A stretch of DNA of 64,000 nt from Tabrizicola sp. (GTDB lineage Bacteria; Pseudomonadota; Alphaproteobacteria; Rhodobacterales; Rhodobacteraceae). Below are positions 26,585 through 34,617 of this stretch, in pieces. Both the position numbers and the translations under genes were made by a program. Location of the stretch: the NCBI RefSeq assembly GCF_016793705.1, contig NZ_JAEULO010000025.1, positions 1 to 64,000 on the forward strand, in the 5' to 3' direction. Below the pieces are notes generated by a model, which was given only the letters and a program-made list of their open reading frames with translations, was not told the DNA's origin and searched no databases. Positions within the stretch are counted from its first letter, which is position 1. Each line of letters opens with the position of its first letter.

Positions 26585-26609
26585 GCGGTCGCGCTTCCGG
26601 GTTTGCGGG

Positions 26610-27554
26610 TCAGAGGACGCGCAGCGCGGGGGCGAGCCAGGGGGTCGCGGCGAGGGCGGGGGTGATGACCACCTCGGCGATCAGGGGTTTCAGGCGCTGG
26701 GCGATCTGGCCGGGGACGTCGTGCAGGATGCCCGCGCGGGCGGAGAGCGAGAGCGTGCGGGCGAGCGCGGGGAAGGGCAGGGGACGGACCTCGACGGAGG
26801 GACGGAAGGCGCGGGCCTGGTGCAGCGCGAGGGGCGTGAGGATCGTCCAGCCCTCGCCGCCCGCGACCATGGCGAGGATCGCGGCGTAGCTGTCAAGCTC
26901 GAAGCGGTGGGCGGGTTTCAGCCCGTGACGGGCGAGGTGCGCGGCGATCTGGCGGCCCATCAGGTGACGGGCGGTGTAGAGGATCAGGGGCAGGTCGTCG
27001 ATCCGCTGGCCGGGGGGGACGACGGCGACGAAGGGTTCGGACATCAGCGGGTGGACTTCGCGCCAGTCGCCTTCGGCTTCGGTCGGCGCATCGGCGGCGA
27101 TGACGATGTCGAGCGCGCGCGCTTCCAGCTGATCCATCAGCCGGTGGCTGGCGCCGGTTTCCAGCAGGAACCGGCAGCCCTTCAGGTCGCGGGCGAGGGT
27201 GGAGAGGAGCCGGGGCGTGACGTCGCTGTCGAAATCCTCGATCACGCCGAGGCGGAGGGTCGTCATGCCGGAAAGGTCGGCCATCGCCAGTTCGGCGCGC
27301 GCCTCGGAGGCGGCGTTCAGGATGGTCTGGGCGTGGCGGCGGAACATCGCGCCCGCAGGCGTGACCTGCACCGGGCGGCCAGAGCGGTCGAGGAGCGAGG
27401 CCCCGAGCGCGGTTTCAAGCGCGGAAAGCTGCTGGCTGACGGCGGAGGGGCTGACGCCCAGGCGGCGGGCGGCGGCGGAAATCGAGCCTTCCTCGGCCGC
27501 CGCGACGAAGACCTCGATCCCCCAGAGCGTGACGCGGCCTTCGGCTTCGGCCAT
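26610..27554 (-). CDS. LysR-family transcriptional regulator
   Basis: A 314-residue regulator. The N-terminal helix-turn-helix is typical (FVAAAEEGSISAAARRLGVSPSAVSQQLSALE), followed by the LLDRSGRPVQVTPAG wing. The rest is the two-lobed effector-binding domain (TLRLGVIEDFDSD, FVAVVPPG, AMVAGGEGWTILTPLAL). The effector is unknown. It starts 3 bases after the stop of phaR and is probably co-transcribed with it, which hints at a role linked to carbon storage. That is inference from position only. Confidence 0.9.
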   Translation of the reverse strand: MAEAEGRVTLWGIEVFVAAAEEGSISAAARRLGVSPSAVSQQLSALETALGASLLDRSGRPVQVTPAGAMFRRHAQTILNAASEARAELAMADLSGMTTLRLGVIEDFDSDVTPRLLSTLARDLKGCRFLLETGASHRLMDQLEARALDIVIAADAPTEAEGDWREVHPLMSEPFVAVVPPGQRIDDLPLILYTARHLMGRQIAAHLARHGLKPAHRFELDSYAAILAMVAGGEGWTILTPLALHQARAFRPSVEVRPLPFPALARTLSLSARAGILHDVPGQIAQRLKPLIAEVVITPALAATPWLAPALRVL

Positions 27555-27557
27555 CGG

Positions 27558-28109
27558 TCAGAGCTTGGAGAGTTTCTTCTGCAACTCGGCCAGCTGCTTC
27601 TTGATCTCGGCGATGTCGTCGGAGGAGGTTGCGTCTTCCTCTTTCGCCGGGCCGGAGCCGCCCCAGCCGGGCATGCCGCCCATCATCGACTTGAGGAAGG
27701 CTTCCTGCTGCTTGCGGAGCGCATCGAACCCCGGCACGGCGGCCATCGGGTTCGGGAAGGCGGAGAGGTTCTCCATCATCTTGGCCTGGCTGTCGCGCAG
27801 CATCTCGAAACTGGAGGCGAGGAACTGCGGCATCACCGCCTGCATCCCGGTGGCGTAGCTGCGGACGAGGTCGGTCAGCACATCGACCGGAAGGACGCTT
27901 TCACCCTTGGATTCATGCTCGGCAACGATCTGGAGAAGGTACTGGCGGGTCAGGTCGTCGCCGGTCTTGAGGTCGACGATCTGCACCTCGCGCCCCTGGC
28001 GGATGAAGCCGGCGATGTCTTCCAGGGTGACGTAATCGGAGGTCTCGGTGTTGTAGAGCCTGCGGCTGGCATAACGCTTGATCAGGAGCGGCTTGTCGGT
28101 GTCGGCCAT
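27558..28109 (-). CDS. phaR: Polyhydroxyalkanoate synthesis repressor PhaR
   Basis: A 183-residue DNA- and PHB-binding regulator. The N-terminal PHB/PHA accumulation regulator DNA-binding domain is clear: LLIKRYASRRLYNTETSDYVTLEDIA, then VQIVDLKTGDDLTRQYLLQI. The C-terminal part is amphipathic (Met/Phe-rich MMGGMPGWGG and a Lys/Glu coiled coil), as in proteins that sense PHA by binding granules. In Paracoccus, PhaR represses phaP and its own gene until polymer forms. A strong GGGAGGGG ribosome binding site precedes the start at 28109. It is followed directly by a LysR gene. Confidence 0.93.
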   Translation of the reverse strand: MADTDKPLLIKRYASRRLYNTETSDYVTLEDIAGFIRQGREVQIVDLKTGDDLTRQYLLQIVAEHESKGESVLPVDVLTDLVRSYATGMQAVMPQFLASSFEMLRDSQAKMMENLSAFPNPMAAVPGFDALRKQQEAFLKSMMGGMPGWGGSGPAKEEDATSSDDIAEIKKQLAELQKKLSKL

Positions 28110-28187
28110 GTTCCCCTCCCCCGGGACTTTCGCGCTTGCAGAGAAGCTTAGGGGAGGCTTTGGCAAAAAGAAAGCCTTGGCTGCGCG

Positions 28188-28829
28188 TCAGTTTGCCCGT
28201 GCGGCATCGGCGGCGGCGAAGTGGTCGAGCTGATCCTGGTACGCCTTGCGGAAGGCGGGGCGGTCGAGGACGCGGGTCGTATAGGCCGCCAGGGCGGGAT
28301 AGGGGCCGAGCGCAGCGCGGAGTTTCTTCACGCGCAGGATGTCGGCCATCAGCAGGTCAGCCACGGTGAAGCGCCCGGCGGCAAGCCATTCGCGGCCGGC
28401 AAGCACCGCTTCCAGCCGGGAGAGGCGCGAGGCGAGCCAGCCGTCCAGCGGGTTTTCCGGCGGGCTGGAGAGGCCGATGAACCACCAGGGGACGGTGACC
28501 ATCTCGATGGAATTGAGACCCGCAATCAGCCATTCCAGGGTCTCGGCGCGGGCCTTGCCATCGCGCGGCATCAGGTGTTCGGACCTGTCGGACAGATGAA
28601 GAAGACAGGCGCCGCTTTCAAACAGCGTGATCTCGCCGTCTTGCAGCGCAGGAACCTGGGCGAAAGGCTGGCGGGCAAGGTGGTCTGGACCGGTACGATC
28701 CTCGAACCGGATGGAGGCGATGGTGTAGGGCAGGCCCGTCTCTTCGCAGGCCCAGCGGAGGCGGATGTCGCGGACATGGCCGCGCGGGCCTTGCGGCACC
28801 CAGTCGTAGGTCCAGAGGATGAGGGTCAT
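28188..28829 (-). CDS. Glutathione S-transferase family protein
   Basis: A 213-residue GST-fold protein. The N-terminal thioredoxin-like domain has RQPFAQVPALQDGEITLFESGACLLHL, holding the conserved cis-proline (VPAL) and the ES glutathione-contact pair. The C-terminal helical domain has EWLAAGRFTVADLLMADILR, the N-capping box motif typical of GSTs. No catalytic Ser or Cys can be assigned with certainty from the first residues (WTYDWVPQGPRG). It lies between phaP and phaR, separated from phaP by a strong terminator, so it is probably transcribed separately. The substrate is unknown. Confidence 0.88.
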   Translation of the reverse strand: MTLILWTYDWVPQGPRGHVRDIRLRWACEETGLPYTIASIRFEDRTGPDHLARQPFAQVPALQDGEITLFESGACLLHLSDRSEHLMPRDGKARAETLEWLIAGLNSIEMVTVPWWFIGLSSPPENPLDGWLASRLSRLEAVLAGREWLAAGRFTVADLLMADILRVKKLRAALGPYPALAAYTTRVLDRPAFRKAYQDQLDHFAAADAARAN

Positions 28830-28882
28830 CGCGGCCTCCTGCGCGGGTCGGGGGCAGGATGGGCGGGGCCCGGAAAAAGAAC

Positions 28883-28909
28883 AAGGCCCGGAGCGGTGCT
28901 CCGGGCCTT
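28883..28909 (-). terminator. Rho-independent terminator of phaP
   Basis: Stem GGCCCGGAGC/GCTCCGGGCC with a 3-base loop. On the minus strand it is followed by TTGTTCTTTTTCC, a T-rich tail, about 35 bases after the phaP stop codon. Confidence 0.85.
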
Positions 28910-28942
28910 TACGTGCGCCCCAGGGGGCTAACTCGTTACGAA

Positions 28943-29392
28943 TTACTTCGCAGCCGCAGCGGCTTTCTTGGCGACCGAGGTCACGTCCGCGGTGGCTTTC
29001 TTGACGGCGGCGGTGGCATCTTCCGAGATGTCCTTGCCCGCGGCCAGCATCAGCTCGACGGTTTCCATCTGCACTTTCTTGGCGACTTCGGCGAAGGCGG
29101 CCAGGTTCTCGGCAGCCATCTCGGCAGCGGCCGAGGCGAAATCGGTCACGGATTTCGAGTAGTCGGCCGGTTCCGACTTGGCCTTGGCGATCTCGCCGAC
29201 CTTGGCCAGGGTGTCCTTGGTCCATTTGGCGGAGATTTCGGTCGATTTCTCGGCGGCTTCGATCGCCACTTTCGAGAATTTCTCGGCGAAGGCGGCCTGG
29301 GTCTTGAACGCGTTCTGGAAGGCAGAAGCGTCGACCGGGAACGAGGCCAGCATATCCTGCACGACTTTGGTGTAGTCCGGGGTCTTGGTCAT
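28943..29392 (-). CDS. phaP: Phasin, PHA granule-associated protein
   Basis: A 149-residue amphipathic helical protein with a very high content of Ala, Lys and Glu and no cysteine, ending VAKKAAAAAK. The FQNAFKTQAAFAEKFSKVAIEAAEKSTEI and QMETVELMLAAGK segments match the phasin family, which coats polyhydroxybutyrate granules and controls their size and number. The start at 29392 (MTKTPDYTKVV) has GGAGAG about seven bases upstream. Two PhaR-type palindromes lie 60-100 bases upstream, and the gene ends in a strong terminator, so it can form its own highly expressed transcript downstream of phaC. Confidence 0.93.
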   Translation of the reverse strand: MTKTPDYTKVVQDMLASFPVDASAFQNAFKTQAAFAEKFSKVAIEAAEKSTEISAKWTKDTLAKVGEIAKAKSEPADYSKSVTDFASAAAEMAAENLAAFAEVAKKVQMETVELMLAAGKDISEDATAAVKKATADVTSVAKKAAAAAK

Positions 29393-29452
29393 GTCACTCT
29401 CCATCTGGGCCAGGGGAGGGAAGCGGCCCGTTTCTTGATGACAGAGATATAG

Positions 29453-29493
29453 ATGCTGCGGTGCAGCATTTCAAGTCTTTTTCTGCAATGCAG
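29453..29493 (-). promoter_or_regulatory. Pair of PhaR-type operators upstream of phaP
   Basis: Two CTGC-N3-GCAG palindromes: ATGCTGCGGTGCAGCAT (29453-29469) and CTGCAATGCAG (29483-29493), centres 27 bases apart, between phaC and phaP. The same CTGC-N3-GCAG pattern is the reported PhaR target in Paracoccus denitrificans. Confidence 0.8.
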
Positions 29494-29541
29494 CAAAACC
29501 CGGAGTTGCGCCGGTTAACCCTGCGGAAAGGCGGGGAAAGT

Positions 29542-31341
29542 TCAGGCAGCGGGCTGGGCGGTGACGTAGGTGCCAGGCGCCGGGGCAAGCGAATCGGCGG
29601 GATCGCGCGCCTTGACCATCGGGCCGGAATTCCCCGCCAGCCAGGCACCCCATCGCGGCCACCAGCTGCCCTTGTTGTAGGTGGCGGACTTGCGCCAGGC
29701 CTCTGGGTCGCCCGCGACGGGGGCCTCATTGGTGTAGTGGCCGTACTTGTCCTTGGAGGGCGGGTTGATGATCCCGGCGATATGGCCGGATTCCGAGAGG
29801 AGGAAGGTCTTGTCCCTGGACCCCATCTGCTTGATGCCGTTGAAGCTGCCCTTCCAGTGGGCGATGTGGTCGGTCTCGCAGGCGATGGCGCAGACCGGGA
29901 GTTTCACGTCGGCAAGGCTGACGGGGTGGCCGAAGACCTTGAACTCGCCCTTCGCGAAGCCGTCCCGCTGGCAGAGGCCGCGCAGGTATTCGACGGCCAT
30001 CCTGGCGGGCAGGTTGGTGCCGTCGCCGTTCCAGTAGAGGAGGTCGAAGGCGGGGGGCGCCTCGCCCAGCATGTAGGACTTGATCGCGGGGGTGTAGATC
30101 AGGTCGTTCGAGCGCAGGAAGGAGAAGGTGCGGCTCATGAACAGGCGCGACAGGATGCCGTCGCGTTCGGTCTGGCGCTCGATCCCGTCGACGAAATCGT
30201 CGTTGAGGAAGACGCCGACTTCGCCGGGGTCGGAGAAATCGGTGAGGGTGGTGAAGAAGGTGGCGGTCTTGACGGTCTCATCGCCTGCTTTCTGCAAGTG
30301 GGCAAGGGTGAGGCCGAGGGTGGTGCCCGCGATGCAGTAGCCGACCGCGTTGATCTGCTTCTCGCCGGTGATGCGGCGGGTCTCGGCCATCGCGCGGAGG
30401 AAGCCGTCGCGGATGTAGTCGTCCATCGCGGTCCCGGCGTAGCTGGCGTCGGGGTTGACCCAGGAGACGACGAAGAGGGTGAAGCCCTGGTCGACGATCC
30501 ATTTGATCAGCGAATTCGCGGGCTTCAGATCCATCACGTAGAACTTGTTGATCCAGGGCGGGAAGATCAGCAGCGGGGTCTTGTGGACCTTTTCGGTGGT
30601 GGGGGTGTACTGGATCAGCTCCAGCATCCGGTTGCGGTAGACCACCTCGCCCTTGGTGGTGGCGATGTTCTGGCCGACGTGGAAGGCGTCGCGGTCGGCG
30701 AGGGTGACGAGAAGGTCGCCCTGGTTCGTCTCGATGTCGCGGACCAGGTTCTCGAGGCCCTGGACGAGCGATTCGCCATCGGTCTCCACCGCTTTTTCCA
30801 GCGCTTCCGGGTTCGTCCCGAGGAAATTGGTGGGGCTGAACATATCGACAATCTGTTTCGTGAAATACTCCACCCGGCGGCGGTCTTCCGGGGCGAGCGT
30901 CTCCATGTCGCCGACAGCGGTGGAGATCGCCTCGGCGTTCATCTGGTACTGCTGCTTGAGGTAGTTGAAGAAGGGATGCGTCTCCCATAGGGGATTGCTG
31001 AACCGGCGGTCCTTCGGGTTCGGGTCGGGGGGCGCCTTGAATTCACCCTTGGCAAGCGTCTGCTGCGCCTCGACATAGTGTTTCAGCGTCTTGCCCCAGT
31101 AGTTGACCTGATGCTCCACCACCTTCGCGGGATTCGAGACCATCTCGGCGAAATAGGCCGCGGCGGCCTTCATGTAGACGTCGGGGGCAGGCCCGTGCAG
31201 CGCGGGATCGACCTGGCGGCGCTGCGTCAGGGCGGCGGTCAGGCGCTTCGACAGTTCCTCGACCTTGGCGAGGTTGGCGTTCAGACGCTCGGCCCGGTCG
31301 AGTGCTGCTTTGGTATCGGGGGCACTGTCTTCTGTTGTCAT
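29542..31341 (-). CDS. phaC: Class I polyhydroxyalkanoate synthase
   Basis: A 599-residue enzyme that polymerises (R)-3-hydroxyacyl-CoA into storage polyester on granules. The lipase-like box GYCIAGT carries the catalytic cysteine, with the aspartate in ETDHIAHW and the histidine in SGHIAGI completing the triad. The N-terminal domain (PDVYMKAAAAYFAEM) and PPWINKFYVMDL are typical of class I. The length is usual for this class, so no PhaE or PhaR subunit is needed. The start is ambiguous: 31341 (MTTEDS) is at a better distance from the GGGGGGA site than the ATG at 31350, which abuts it. It is divergent from phaZ and upstream of phaP. Confidence 0.94.
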   Translation of the reverse strand: MTTEDSAPDTKAALDRAERLNANLAKVEELSKRLTAALTQRRQVDPALHGPAPDVYMKAAAAYFAEMVSNPAKVVEHQVNYWGKTLKHYVEAQQTLAKGEFKAPPDPNPKDRRFSNPLWETHPFFNYLKQQYQMNAEAISTAVGDMETLAPEDRRRVEYFTKQIVDMFSPTNFLGTNPEALEKAVETDGESLVQGLENLVRDIETNQGDLLVTLADRDAFHVGQNIATTKGEVVYRNRMLELIQYTPTTEKVHKTPLLIFPPWINKFYVMDLKPANSLIKWIVDQGFTLFVVSWVNPDASYAGTAMDDYIRDGFLRAMAETRRITGEKQINAVGYCIAGTTLGLTLAHLQKAGDETVKTATFFTTLTDFSDPGEVGVFLNDDFVDGIERQTERDGILSRLFMSRTFSFLRSNDLIYTPAIKSYMLGEAPPAFDLLYWNGDGTNLPARMAVEYLRGLCQRDGFAKGEFKVFGHPVSLADVKLPVCAIACETDHIAHWKGSFNGIKQMGSRDKTFLLSESGHIAGIINPPSKDKYGHYTNEAPVAGDPEAWRKSATYNKGSWWPRWGAWLAGNSGPMVKARDPADSLAPAPGTYVTAQPAA

Positions 31342-31367
31342 GCTAATCATTCCCCCCTATCTTTGCC

Positions 31368-31382
31368 GCTATGCAGCATAGC
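31368..31382. promoter_or_regulatory. Palindrome in the phaC/phaZ divergent promoter region
   Basis: GCTATGCAGCATAGC is a perfect 7-base inverted repeat around one base, containing TGCAGCA as in the PhaR-type operators at 29453-29493 but not the full CTGC-N3-GCAG. It lies 18 bases before the phaC ATG at 31350 and 55 bases before phaZ, so it could bind a regulator of both. Confidence 0.5.
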
Positions 31383-31436
31383 GCGTCACCCGTGCCCCGC
31401 CATGCGACATCGGCCCACCGGGGGCAAGGAGACGTG

Positions 31437-32702
31437 ATGAAGTATATGTTCACCTACGACCTGATGGAAAGCGCCCGCAACACGAATGAGTGGTTGGGCG
31501 CCTCGGCCAGGGCCTTTGCGAGTTATCCCGCCTTCGCGATGTCGATGAACCCCGTCCTGCCCTTGATGGCTGCCTGGGGCGAAGTGACGGAGCGGACCTT
31601 CGCCCGCATGGTCGCCAAGCCCGACTGGGGCATCCGCTCGATCGTGGGACCGGACGGGCAGGACCACCTGGTCGATGTGACGAATGTCGTCGAAAAGCCT
31701 TTCGGCAATCTGGTACAGTTCTTCGTGCGCCGCCGCTCGCCGATGGCGAGGAAGATCCTGCTGGTTGCGCCGATGTCGGGGCACTATGCGACGCTCCTGC
31801 GCTCTACGGTGGCCAGTCTCCTGCCCGATGCCGATGTCTACGTCACCGACTGGCACAATGCCCGTGACATTCCGGTCAGCGCTGGCAAGTTCGACATCGA
31901 GGACTACACGCTTTATCTGGCCGAGTTCATGAAGGTGCTGGGGCCGGACACCCATGTCATCGCGATCTGCCAGCCCGCGCCGCTGACCTTGGCCGCCACC
32001 GCCTATCTGGCCGCCGAACACCCCGAGGCGCAGCCGAAGTCGCTGGTGCTGATCGGTGGTCCGGTCGACCCGGATGCCGCCGCGACGGAAGTCACCGACT
32101 TCGGTCGCCGGATCACGATGGGGCAACTGGAACACATCGCCGTGCAGCGGGTCGGCTTCAAGTACAAGGGCGCGGGGCGGCTGGTCTATCCGGGGCTGTT
32201 GCAGTTGCAAAGCTTCATGGCGATGAATGCCGAACGCCATGGCAAGGCGTTTTCCGAGCAGATCCTGCGCGCCGCGCGGGGCGAGGCGTCGGACCACGAC
32301 GCGCACAACCGCTTCTATGACGAATACCTGGCGGTGATGGACATGACGGCGGAGTTCTACCTGTCGACGGTCGAGCGCATCTTCAAGAACCGCGAGATCG
32401 CCCGCAACGAATTCGTGGTCGCGGGCCGCAAGGTCGACCTGGGCGCGATCACCAAGGTTGCGGTGATGACGGTGGAAGGCGCCAACGACGACATCTCCGC
32501 GCCGGGGCAATGCGTTGCCGCGCTGGGGCTGCTGACCGGCCTGTCGGACGACAAGAAGGGTCAGCACCTGGAGCCGGGGGCCGGGCACTACGGCATCTTC
32601 GCGGGGAAAAGCTGGCGGCTGAACATCCGCCCGCTGGTGCTGAACTTCATCGACAAGGCTGCGGGCAAGCCGAAGACGAAGATCGCGCTGGCCTCGGCGT
32701 AG
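31437..32702 (+). CDS. phaZ: Intracellular polyhydroxyalkanoate depolymerase
   Basis: A 421-residue alpha/beta-hydrolase that degrades native PHB granules to release hydroxybutyrate. The intracellular-depolymerase signature is visible: MSGHYATLLRSTV, VYVTDWHNARDIP, and the nucleophile motif ICQPAPL, in which cysteine replaces the serine of lipases (normal for this class). VEGANDDISAPGQ and EPGAGHYGIFAGKSWR supply the aspartate and histidine. AAGGAGA lies before the start at 31437. The gene is divergent from phaC, a common arrangement in Rhodobacteraceae that allows coordinated control of synthesis and breakdown. Confidence 0.94.
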   Translation: MKYMFTYDLMESARNTNEWLGASARAFASYPAFAMSMNPVLPLMAAWGEVTERTFARMVAKPDWGIRSIVGPDGQDHLVDVTNVVEKPFGNLVQFFVRRRSPMARKILLVAPMSGHYATLLRSTVASLLPDADVYVTDWHNARDIPVSAGKFDIEDYTLYLAEFMKVLGPDTHVIAICQPAPLTLAATAYLAAEHPEAQPKSLVLIGGPVDPDAAATEVTDFGRRITMGQLEHIAVQRVGFKYKGAGRLVYPGLLQLQSFMAMNAERHGKAFSEQILRAARGEASDHDAHNRFYDEYLAVMDMTAEFYLSTVERIFKNREIARNEFVVAGRKVDLGAITKVAVMTVEGANDDISAPGQCVAALGLLTGLSDDKKGQHLEPGAGHYGIFAGKSWRLNIRPLVLNFIDKAAGKPKTKIALASA

Positions 32703-32724
32703 CAGGGGTCGGGATGCGCCGGTG

Positions 32725-32762
32725 GGAAATCTAGAAATTTTCTAGAAAATTTTTAGATTTCC
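32725..32762. terminator. 38-base AT-rich palindrome between convergent stops
   Basis: A 38-base near-perfect palindrome centred on CTAG, with arms GGAAATCTAGAAATTTTCT and its partner and a single mismatch that becomes a G-U pair in RNA. It lies between the phaZ stop (plus) and the hydrolase stop (minus). It can fold on either strand, so a bidirectional terminator is the simplest reading. It is strikingly AT-rich for this genome. Confidence 0.6.
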
Positions 32763-32777
32763 GCAGGTTGGCTCATT

Positions 32778-33527
32778 TCAGCGCAACATCAGCGTCGGCA
32801 GGCGGCCCGCGAGGAAGGTTTTCAGCACCTTCGTCACCGCCTCGGGCTGTTCCAGCTGCGGCAGGTGCCCGGCCTCGGCGATGATCTCCAGGCAGCCCTG
32901 CGGCATCATCGCGGCCAGGAACTCGGCCCGGCGGCGCGGGATCAGCGTGTCGCCGGCGCCGGCGATGATCATCGTCGGCACATGGACCTTGCGCAGCGTC
33001 TTCTGCTGGTCCGGGCGGCGTTGCAGCACACGGAGGTGGCGGCGGAACTGGGTGGGGCCGAGATTTTCCGCCATGTCCATGACCAGTGCCATCACCTCGT
33101 CCCGCCAGGGCGCATCGTAAAGCGCGGTCAGCGGCAGCATCTGCGCCATGCAGGCCTGCAAATGGCCGGTCTTGGCGGCGACAAGCAGTGCCTCCTGCTC
33201 TGCGGCGAGCTGCGGGGTTTCCGGCAGCGGGTCGGTCGAGATCAGCGCGACACGGGTCACCGCCTCGGGGCGCTTGCGCAGGATTTCGATGGCGATATTG
33301 CCACCCAACCCATGCGCGACAAGGGCAAAGCGCGGCGGCAGATGCGGGGCAACCTCGGCGGCGATCTTTTCCAGCGTGTCTCCCAGGCCGGGGGTCAACA
33401 GGATCACCGGGCGGTCGGCGCCGAGTTGCGCCAGCTGCGGCATGAAGCTGCGGGCATCGGCCATGAAACCGGGGATCAGGACAAGCGGTTCATTGGCTGC
33501 GGGTTCGGAAAGGACGAGTACGTTCAC
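32778..33527 (-). CDS. Alpha/beta-hydrolase-fold protein with Gly at the nucleophile position
   Basis: A 249-residue protein of the alpha/beta-hydrolase superfamily. The oxyanion segment is LVLIPGFMADARSF, and the C-terminal acid (AGAGDTLIP) and histidine (EAGHLPQLEQ) are in place. The nucleophile elbow, however, reads AHGLGGN where GHSMGG is expected, so Gly73 replaces the serine (codon GGG, not one base from a serine codon of the TCN type). Unless another residue serves, it should be catalytically weak or non-enzymatic. A GTG start at 33527 is chosen because upstream residues do not fit the fold; an ATG at 33656 is possible. It converges on phaZ. Confidence 0.78.
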   Translation of the reverse strand: MNVLVLSEPAANEPLVLIPGFMADARSFMPQLAQLGADRPVILLTPGLGDTLEKIAAEVAPHLPPRFALVAHGLGGNIAIEILRKRPEAVTRVALISTDPLPETPQLAAEQEALLVAAKTGHLQACMAQMLPLTALYDAPWRDEVMALVMDMAENLGPTQFRRHLRVLQRRPDQQKTLRKVHVPTMIIAGAGDTLIPRRRAEFLAAMMPQGCLEIIAEAGHLPQLEQPEAVTKVLKTFLAGRLPTLMLR

Positions 33528-33657
33528 GACACAGGCCTTCTGCGCAGGGTTTCTGCAAGCGGCGGTCTTTTGTTTTCGATCAAAAGGTAGCCGACAACCC
33601 CGTGAACTCAAACCCGGAATTCTGATTGATCCTGGCCGGATCGGCGAAAAGGTCACA

Positions 33658-34455
33658 TCAGCGGATGTTCGAAACCTGCAAGCCGGGGTGATCCTCGACC
33701 GGCAGCGCCTCCCGCGCGCGGGTCACGTCGTCGATGGCCTCGGTGATCATCGCCAGACAAGGCGGGGTCGAGAAGCGGTGGTCGGCGTCCTTGACCAGGG
33801 TCAGCCGCAGGTCCGGGCTGGCGATCTGGTGGAAGAGCGAGATCGCCACGGTGGCGGGCACGTCGGTATCGGCGCTGCCTTGCAACAGGCGGACGGGCAT
33901 GTGCAGCGGCAGGGGCCCGTGCATCACCAGATTCTGCCGACCGTCCTCGATCAGGCGCAGCGTGATCGGGTAGGGATCATCGGAGTAGTCCGAGGGGCGC
34001 AGGAACACGCCCTCCTCCAAGAGCGTGGTGCGTTCGGCGAGGGTGAACTCGGCCTCCCACATGCGTTCGGTGAAGTCGGGGGCGGCGGCGATGCCGACGA
34101 AGCCCGCCACGCGATGCGGCAGCTCGCGGGCGAGGAGCAGCGCAATCCAGCCGCCCATCGAGGAGCCGACGAGGATTTGCGGGCCTTCGGTCAAGACGTC
34201 GATGACGGCGGCGGCATCCTCGCGCCAGTCGGTGATGGCACCGTCGACGAAGGATCCATGCGACTGACCGTGGCCCGAATAGTCGAAGCGCAGGAAGGCG
34301 CGGCCCGTCGCCTCGGCCCAGGATTGCAGGGCGAGCGCCTTGGAGCCCGTCATGTCTGAGCGGAACCCGCCCAGAAAGACCACCCCGGGCCCCTTGCCGG
34401 GGGTCTGGTGATAGGCGATGTGGCGGCCTTGCGGGGTGGTGAGGAAGGTTGTCAT
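33658..34455 (-). CDS. Alpha/beta hydrolase
   Basis: A 265-residue serine hydrolase. The catalytic residues are all visible: the nucleophile in VGSSMGGW, aspartate in [10 protein letters not shown] and histidine in VKDADHRFS. The HG-like oxyanion segment is [14 protein letters not shown], and [12 protein letters not shown] is the usual strand-loop. It resembles small carboxylesterases/thioesterases of the ABHD10 type, but the substrate cannot be read. The start at 34455 ([10 protein letters not shown]) is the only ATG close to the domain, without a clear ribosome binding site. It is divergent from thrS, about 160 bases away. Confidence 0.85.
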   Translation of the reverse strand: MTTFLTTPQGRHIAYHQTPGKGPGVVFLGGFRSDMTGSKALALQSWAEATGRAFLRFDYSGHGQSHGSFVDGAITDWREDAAAVIDVLTEGPQILVGSSMGGWIALLLARELPHRVAGFVGIAAAPDFTERMWEAEFTLAERTTLLEEGVFLRPSDYSDDPYPITLRLIEDGRQNLVMHGPLPLHMPVRLLQGSADTDVPATVAISLFHQIASPDLRLTLVKDADHRFSTPPCLAMITEAIDDVTRAREALPVEDHPGLQVSNIR

Positions 34456-34617
34456 GGAAGGAAGATAGCAAGCCGCGGTGGTGTTCGTCAGGGCCGCCGC
34501 AACTGGCGGGCGGAAGGCCGCGCATGGCTTGACTTCGGCCCCGCGCCTTGGCAGAAACCGGCCGACATAACCCGCAACCGGGCGTTTCGTAGGCGCCAAA
34601 CTGACGAGGAGCCGGCC

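Larger units (their letters stand above)
26284..26609. other. Repeat-rich intergenic region between convergent genes
   Basis: About 330 bases between the stops of the DegT gene (plus) and a LysR gene (minus). It contains a perfect 9-base-pair hairpin CCCCTCCCC/GGGGAGGGG at 26386-26408 and two copies of the GGGGATATTT repeat (26469-26505, 26551-26584). No gene is credible here. Confidence 0.6.
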
